DNA of 64,000 nucleotides, from NCBI GenBank assembly GCA_963702695.1, contig CAVPDS010000002.1, forward strand, positions 186,001 through 250,000, in the 5' to 3' direction. Positions 59,755 to 64,000 of this stretch are shown one piece after another. The notes under the pieces are model-generated. The model was not told the DNA's origin. It saw nothing but the letters and a program-made list of their open reading frames with translations, and ran no database searches. The position numbers and the translations under genes were made by a program. The DNA is from VAZQ01 sp963702695 (lineage in GTDB: Bacteria > Pseudomonadota > Alphaproteobacteria > Rhizobiales > Xanthobacteraceae). Within the stretch, counting starts at the first letter, position 1; every line of letters begins with the position of its first letter.

Positions 59755-61203
59755 ATGGCTGATCCGCGCAACGAGGGAACAGCATCACGCCGCACTTTCC
59801 TGGCCTCGGGCGCTGGGCTCGCAGCCGGCGGCGCCGTGGCGCAGATGTTCGGCGGCGAAGCGCGCGCGCAGGGCGCCGTCGACGCCGATCTCGCCCGCGT
59901 GCAAGGCGCGCGCCGCATCCTGATCAAGGGCGGCATCGTCCTCACGCTCGACCGCCAGGTCGGCGACTTCGCGTCGGCGGACGTACTGATCGAGGACGGC
60001 AAGATCCGCGAAGTCCGATCGAACATTGATGCTGCCGATGCGGCTGTGATCGACGCCGCCAACCGGATCGTCATCCCCGGCTTCGTCGACACCCACGTGC
60101 ACTCGTACCAAGGCCTGCTGCGCAGCCTGCTTCCCAACGGGGTCGTCGATCCCGATTACAACCGCGACATTCAGAACAACATCACGAAGTTCTACGAGCC
60201 CGCCGACGCCCATCTCGGCGTGCTGGTGACGTCGCTGGCGATGATCGCCAACGGCACGACCACGATGGTCGACATCTCCCAGGTCGCGCATTCGCCCGAG
60301 CACAGCGACGCCAACGTCCATGCTTTGCAGGAGGCCGGCATCCGCGCGGTGTTCGCCTATTCGCGCGGCATCGGGCCGAAGAGCCAATATCCGCAGGACC
60401 TGCAGCGGATGCTGCGCACTTATTTCAGCTCGCGCGATCAGTTGCTGACCCCCGCGATGGCGACTTCGGTCGACCCGAAGACTTTCATGGCGGCGCGCGA
60501 GGCCGGTGTGCAGGCGGTGCTTCATATCCGGGTGAATTCCGAGCCGCTGCTCGCGCTCGCGCGCGCGGGAGTGTTGCGGGAACGCGACGAGTTCATCCAC
60601 TGCACCCACCTCACGGATGACGCGTGGCGCGTCATCAAGGACATGGGCGGCCACATCTCGCACTCGCCGCCACTGGAAATGGCGATGGCGCACGGTTTTC
60701 CCGCGATCCAGGACGCGCTCGACCACGGCCTGCGGCCGAGTCTAAGCTCCGATCACTCGGCGACGGTGGCCCAGGACATGTTCGGCATCATGCGCACTGC
60801 GTTCAACCTGCAGCGGCTGATGATCCTGCAGCGCAAGCGTCGCGGCGAGCAGAATTTGCCGCCGCTCCTCACCGCGCGCGAGGCGCTCGAATTCGCCACC
60901 GTCTCGGGCGCGCGCTGCGCCAACATCGACGACAAGGTTGGGACGCTCACGCCCGGCAAGGAGGCCGACGTCGTCCTGCTGCGCGCCGACCAGCCCGACA
61001 TTAGTCCGATGAACAACGCTTACGGCACGGTGGCCAACCTGATGAACCCCGGTCACGTCGACACCGTGTTGATCGCCGGCAAGGTGAAGAAGTGGCGCGG
61101 CAATCTGGTCGGGGTCGATGTGGCGCGCGTGCTACGCTCTGCGCAGGAGGCGCGCGACGCGCTGCTGCGTCGGGCGAATTTCCCGATGAATTTATTGGGG
61201 TGA
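59755..61203 (+). CDS. TrzA/AtzA-type amidohydrolase with twin-arginine signal
   Basis: 482 residues. ATG 59755 is preferred to ATG 59740 because GGGGAGAG lies at 59742-59749. A twin-arginine signal (SRRTFLASGAGLAAGG, Arg12-Arg13) with an ARAQ cleavage site near residue 40 predicts a folded, metal-loaded periplasmic enzyme. Metal ligands: His114-x-His116 in DTHVHSYQG, later HIR and HCTHL, and the Asp in SSDHSATV. The composite domain ends KEADVVLLRAD. Family members hydrolyse C-N or C-Cl bonds of cyclic amides and triazines. An exported member is unusual and sets it apart from the frameshifted homologue at 47474. Confidence 0.92.
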   Translation: MADPRNEGTASRRTFLASGAGLAAGGAVAQMFGGEARAQGAVDADLARVQGARRILIKGGIVLTLDRQVGDFASADVLIEDGKIREVRSNIDAADAAVIDAANRIVIPGFVDTHVHSYQGLLRSLLPNGVVDPDYNRDIQNNITKFYEPADAHLGVLVTSLAMIANGTTTMVDISQVAHSPEHSDANVHALQEAGIRAVFAYSRGIGPKSQYPQDLQRMLRTYFSSRDQLLTPAMATSVDPKTFMAAREAGVQAVLHIRVNSEPLLALARAGVLRERDEFIHCTHLTDDAWRVIKDMGGHISHSPPLEMAMAHGFPAIQDALDHGLRPSLSSDHSATVAQDMFGIMRTAFNLQRLMILQRKRRGEQNLPPLLTAREALEFATVSGARCANIDDKVGTLTPGKEADVVLLRADQPDISPMNNAYGTVANLMNPGHVDTVLIAGKVKKWRGNLVGVDVARVLRSAQEARDALLRRANFPMNLLG

Positions 61204-61225
61204 CCCTGCGGTTGGCCCGCGGAGT

Positions 61226-61351
61226 TGTCTTCCCGAATGATCCGAAGGAGCGGTCCGAGGTCCAACTTGCCGCGCGCTCGGCACACGCCCGATGGTCGAA
61301 CGGCGCTGCACATTTGGTCCCGGCTCTCGCTTCGCTCGGCCGGAATGACAA
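61226..61351. repeat. Family A element (copy A4)
   Basis: Left part GTCTTCCCGAATGATCCGAA is degenerate; the right part TTGGTCCCGGCTCTCGCTTC then GCTCGGCCGGAATGACAA matches copies A1-A3 well. It lies between the convergent amidohydrolase and dioxygenase genes. Confidence 0.7.
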
Positions 61352-61374
61352 CCGCGACGCTCGTCAAATCTCAT

Positions 61375-62433
61375 TCATCCCCGTGCCCGCAAATTCTGGA
61401 TCTGCATCTGCGCCAGGAACGGATTGAGCGGATGCACTCCCATCTTCACGATCGCCGGCATGTCGAATTTCACCAGCGCCTCGCGCTGGTCCGCTGACAG
61501 GCGGAACTTGTCGGCATAGGCGCCGGCATCGGCGACGTATTGCGAGCGCAGGCCCGGATCGTGCGCGAGCCCGTGCAGGGCCGAGGTCAGCTCGACCAGC
61601 TCGGGCTTGATCGAGGGATAGTGCGCGGTGTAGTCCGCGATCCCGCCTTCGATCCAGGCGAGCGAGGCGTAGTTGTGATGCCAACTCGGGTCCATGGAGA
61701 CGACGTCCGGCTTGCGTTCGCCGAGCGCGCCGGCGGCGCACGCCCAGCAGCGCAGTTCGATGTTGCCGGTGTCGTCAAGCTCGGCTTCGTCGTAGCCGAT
61801 CAGCGACTTCAGGTTGCCGGCCGCGAGCTTGGCCAGCACACGCCTGTCCCACTCGAGCTCCGGATTGGAGTAGCGGTCGGTGCCGGGGAAATGCGACATG
61901 CCGCCGCTCGACAGGATCACCGTACGCAGCCCCAGCGCCGTCACCGTGCGGGCGATCGCCTGGCCGAACGAATAGCAGCGCTCCATCGTCGGCTGCGGCG
62001 GCAGGTAGGCGTTGACGTAGATCGGCAGCACCGGGTCGGTGTGCCCGAGGTGGGTGAGCGGAATGCCGATCGCGTAGTCGATCTTGGCGGTCGAGGTGAA
62101 GGCCGGATCGAAATTCTGGCGGTAGAGCTGCCGCACCAGCTCGAAGCCGATCTCGCTCGGTATCTTCCAGTGGAATTTCCGGCCGCCGAACGTGCCCGAT
62201 GCCTCGCCGCCGACATGCACCGTGAACGGCGGCGCGACGGTGTGGAAGAACTGCTCGGCGTGATCGTTCGAGAAGATGATCCAGAGATCGGGCTTGAGCG
62301 CGCGCAGCCGCGCCCCGATGTCGGCCGCGACCTCGCGCACGTGCGCGACCAGCGCCTTGTCCTCGGTGTCTGGCATCGTGAAGAACTGCGGCGCATGGGG
62401 CAGCATCGCGCCGCCGATGACTGTCGACTGCAT
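61375..62433 (-). CDS. Extradiol ring-cleavage dioxygenase, LigB-LigA fusion
   Basis: 352 residues from ATG 62433 (MQSTVIGGAMLPHAPQF). Residues 1-265 are a class III (LigB) catalytic domain: MLPHAP (iron-ligand His), IIFSNDHAEQFF, LSSGGMSHFP and the Glu/Asp-rich region YDEAELDDTGN. Residues about 275-345 (LTSALHGLAHDPGLRSQYV to VHPLNPFLAQMQ) resemble the small LigA alpha chain of protocatechuate 4,5-dioxygenase. Such fusions occur in gallate dioxygenases. It would open a catechol, protocatechuate or gallate-type ring between adjacent carbons using Fe(II). It is divergent from the phthalate-type gene and convergent with the amidohydrolase gene. Confidence 0.9.
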   Translation of the reverse strand: MQSTVIGGAMLPHAPQFFTMPDTEDKALVAHVREVAADIGARLRALKPDLWIIFSNDHAEQFFHTVAPPFTVHVGGEASGTFGGRKFHWKIPSEIGFELVRQLYRQNFDPAFTSTAKIDYAIGIPLTHLGHTDPVLPIYVNAYLPPQPTMERCYSFGQAIARTVTALGLRTVILSSGGMSHFPGTDRYSNPELEWDRRVLAKLAAGNLKSLIGYDEAELDDTGNIELRCWACAAGALGERKPDVVSMDPSWHHNYASLAWIEGGIADYTAHYPSIKPELVELTSALHGLAHDPGLRSQYVADAGAYADKFRLSADQREALVKFDMPAIVKMGVHPLNPFLAQMQIQNLRARG

Positions 62434-62524
62434 GGTGGGTTCTCCGTCCGGTCGCGCCGTGCGTGATCGGAGCAAAGCTATCGCGTGCAGAATGTGACAA
62501 CAAGCACGACCTGGAACCACGCTC

Positions 62525-62616
62525 CGCTCGTCCCCGCGCACTCGGGGACCCAGGGGCAACAAGCGGAGACTCCATCCGTGTGGCCCCTGGATTCCCGCTT
62601 GCGCGGGACTGAGCGG
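62525..62616. repeat. Family B element, inverted pair
   Basis: Left half CGCTCGTCCCCGCGCACTCG then GGGACCCAGGGGC (62525-62557) and right half GCCCCTGGATTCCCGCTTGC then GCGGGACTGAGCGG (62583-62616) are inverted copies around a 25-base spacer. They lie in the 274-base divergent gap 62434-62707, which also must contain promoters for both flanking genes; none could be defined. Confidence 0.75.
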
Positions 62617-62707
62617 ACAAGCTTCACAGCTTGCACGAAAGCCAGTACGTTCGTGCGAACTGTACACACGCGTCCCCTCCCATCAGTAGCACATTCCCGG
62701 AGCCATC

Positions 62708-63700
62708 ATGGTTGAAGTGCCGATTACGATCGCCTGCGGCAATTACGATCGCACGCGCGCGCTCCGCGACGGTCGCGTGAACGTCGACGGCTGCGCGGTC
62801 ACCTACCTGCCGCTTTATCCGGAGGAGATTTTCCACCGCGCGTTCAAGTTCCAGGAATTCGACGTCTCCGAACTGTCGTTCTCGAGCTACTTGCGCACGG
62901 TGGCTGCCGGCACCTCGCCCTACATCGGCATCCCCGCGTTCGTGTCACGCATCTTCCGGCATTCCGGCATCTACATCCGCAAGGGTGCCGGAATCAGCAA
63001 GCCGGAGGATTTGCGCGGCAAGCGCATCGGTGTGCCGGAATATCAGATCACCGCAGTGGTCTGGATGCGCGGCATGATGCAGCACGAATACGGCGTCAAA
63101 CCGACGGAAATCCACTGGGTCAACGGCGGTCAGGAGCAGCCCGGCCGCGGCGAGCGCACGCCGCTCAAGCCGATCCCCGGCCTTGACCTCACGCCGGTGC
63201 CGGGCGGCAAGACGCTGGTCGGCATGCTGCGCGACGGCGAGCTCGATGCGTTGTTCACGGCGCGCGCGCCGTCGTCCTTCATCAAGGGCGAGCCGCATAT
63301 CGCGCGGCTGTTTCCCGACATCCGCGCGGCGGAGGAGGCTTATTTCAAGAAGACCAACCTGTTTCCGATCATGCACCTCATCGGCATCAAGAAAAATCTG
63401 GTCGAGCAATATCCGTGGTTGCCGACGAGCGTGTTCAAGGCGTTCATCGAAGCCAAGGCGCTGGCAATGATCGACCTCGAGGACGTCAACGCGCTGATGG
63501 TGACGCTGCCCTGGCTGGTCGCGGAAACCGCCGAGACCAAAGCCATCATGGGCGACGATTTCTGGAAATACGGCGTGCACGAGAACATGCGCGAAATCGA
63601 AGCTCTGACGCAATATGCGTTCGAGCAGGGTCTGGTCGATCGCAAGCTGAGGGCGGAGGAGCTGTTCGCGACCCCGACGTTCGAGATGTCGAAGGTGTAG
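62708..63700 (+). CDS. 4,5-dihydroxyphthalate decarboxylase-like protein
   Basis: 330 residues, no signal peptide, so probably cytoplasmic. ITIACGNYDRTRALRDGRV, keyed by GNYDRTxxLxDGxV, and FDVSELSFSSYL are typical of the Pht5-type decarboxylase group, which has the fold of periplasmic binding proteins. LRGKRIGVPEYQITAVVWMRGMM, keyed by GKRIGVPEYQxTAxVWxRG, is the most conserved block and is intact. The enzyme removes one carboxyl from 4,5-dihydroxyphthalate, giving protocatechuate. The adjacent LigB-LigA dioxygenase could cleave that product. Many proteins of this family are only annotated by similarity, so the substrate is provisional. Confidence 0.88.
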   Translation: MVEVPITIACGNYDRTRALRDGRVNVDGCAVTYLPLYPEEIFHRAFKFQEFDVSELSFSSYLRTVAAGTSPYIGIPAFVSRIFRHSGIYIRKGAGISKPEDLRGKRIGVPEYQITAVVWMRGMMQHEYGVKPTEIHWVNGGQEQPGRGERTPLKPIPGLDLTPVPGGKTLVGMLRDGELDALFTARAPSSFIKGEPHIARLFPDIRAAEEAYFKKTNLFPIMHLIGIKKNLVEQYPWLPTSVFKAFIEAKALAMIDLEDVNALMVTLPWLVAETAETKAIMGDDFWKYGVHENMREIEALTQYAFEQGLVDRKLRAEELFATPTFEMSKV

Positions 63701-63722
63701 GGAACGACCGGGATTCGTCCGA

Positions 63723-64000
63723 CTACTTCTTCAACGTCATCTTTTGCAGCGCATCGACATTTGCCGGCAATTCCTTCTCTCCGCCGGCAGCATAGCCGTT
63801 GTTGCTCAGGATGAACGCGGTCAGCGCCGCGTAGGTTTCTGCCGAAAGTTGCCCCGGTCGGTCGAGCGGCATTGTTCCCTGCATGTAGCTGAAAATCCCG
63901 CCGACGCCGGCAGCTTCCCATTTCTGGCGGAAAGTCATGCCCTTGAGCGCCGGCCCGCCGAACTCGCCGTTGTCGAGGGTCGTGCCGTGACAGTCCTGGC
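63723..64000 (-). CDS. c-type cytochrome, C-terminal part (cut by window edge)
   Basis: The minus frame is open from the window edge. It reads QDCHGTTLDNGEFGGPALKG before MTFRQKW, so the last Cys-His of a CxxCH haem motif is visible and the first Cys lies just outside; the ATG at 63938 is therefore internal. A distal Met (GTMPLDRPGQLS) gives the sixth haem ligand, and TYAALTAFILSNNGYAAG is the normal C-terminal helix. Such class I cytochromes serve as electron acceptors for periplasmic or membrane dehydrogenases. About 92 residues are visible. Confidence 0.9.
   Translation of the reverse strand, partial: QDCHGTTLDNGEFGGPALKGMTFRQKWEAAGVGGIFSYMQGTMPLDRPGQLSAETYAALTAFILSNNGYAAGGEKELPANVDALQKMTLKK

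Overview
The window is GC-rich, densely coded chromosomal DNA with GTG starts, many 4-bp stop/start overlaps, numerous periplasmic substrate-binding proteins of the Bug/TctC and NMT1 types, and short dispersed palindromic repeats between genes. This suggests an alphaproteobacterium of the Hyphomicrobiales (Rhizobiales), perhaps near Xanthobacteraceae or Nitrobacteraceae. That is inference from gene style; no rRNA or marker gene fixes it. I found no tRNA, rRNA, CRISPR, transposase, integrase or DNA-binding transcription regulator.

Region 1 (1-21.7 kb) is a surface-polysaccharide sugar locus. A plus-strand run encodes a PfkB-type sugar kinase (cut by the window edge), a SIS-domain phosphosugar isomerase, an NAD-dependent epimerase, a large unrecognised protein, a HAD-type phosphatase, an APH-type kinase, a two-subunit transketolase, an RmlD-like reductase with one frameshift, and a methyltransferase. 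A minus-strand group follows (two methyltransferases, a zinc dehydrogenase, ManC-type mannose-1-P guanylyltransferase/isomerase). Then come a GT4 glycosyltransferase, a small transaldolase, a GT39 membrane glycosyltransferase, a Gfo/Idh oxidoreductase plus DegT aminotransferase pair, and the MurJ flippase. Isomerase + PfkB kinase + HAD phosphatase resemble the steps that turn sedoheptulose-7-P into a nucleotide-activated heptose, and transketolase/transaldolase could supply the C7 precursor locally. A dedicated higher-carbon sugar pathway is therefore my main hypothesis here.

Region 2 (21.7-38.7 kb) is mixed: an HtrA-like protease, an RND efflux adaptor and pump, a lone molybdopterin hydroxylase large subunit, a CHRD protein, an EamA transporter, a secreted alpha/beta hydrolase, a stand-alone Lrp-type ligand-binding domain, thiE-thiD, an NMT1-type binding protein, an SDR, two related small membrane proteins and a vWA-type secreted protein.

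Region 3 (38.9-64 kb) looks like a catabolic region for aromatic or heterocyclic compounds: TctC-type binding proteins, a UbiD-family decarboxylase, an FAD aromatic monooxygenase, a complete three-subunit molybdenum hydroxylase, two TrzA/AtzA-type amidohydrolases, a peptide/nickel-type ABC importer, SDR, aldehyde dehydrogenase, cupin, a LigB-LigA fused extradiol dioxygenase, a 4,5-dihydroxyphthalate-decarboxylase-like protein and a c-type cytochrome. From 47.7 to 54.1 kb the first amidohydrolase and three of the ABC genes carry ten frameshifts, every one repairable by deleting a single base. Uncorrected sequencing insertions explain this better than decay. A 55-residue Cys-rich protein (48919-49086) is embedded in this operon.

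Two families of inverted-repeat elements lie between genes only from about 29.7 kb onward and are concentrated in the catabolic region; I saw none in the first 29 kb.
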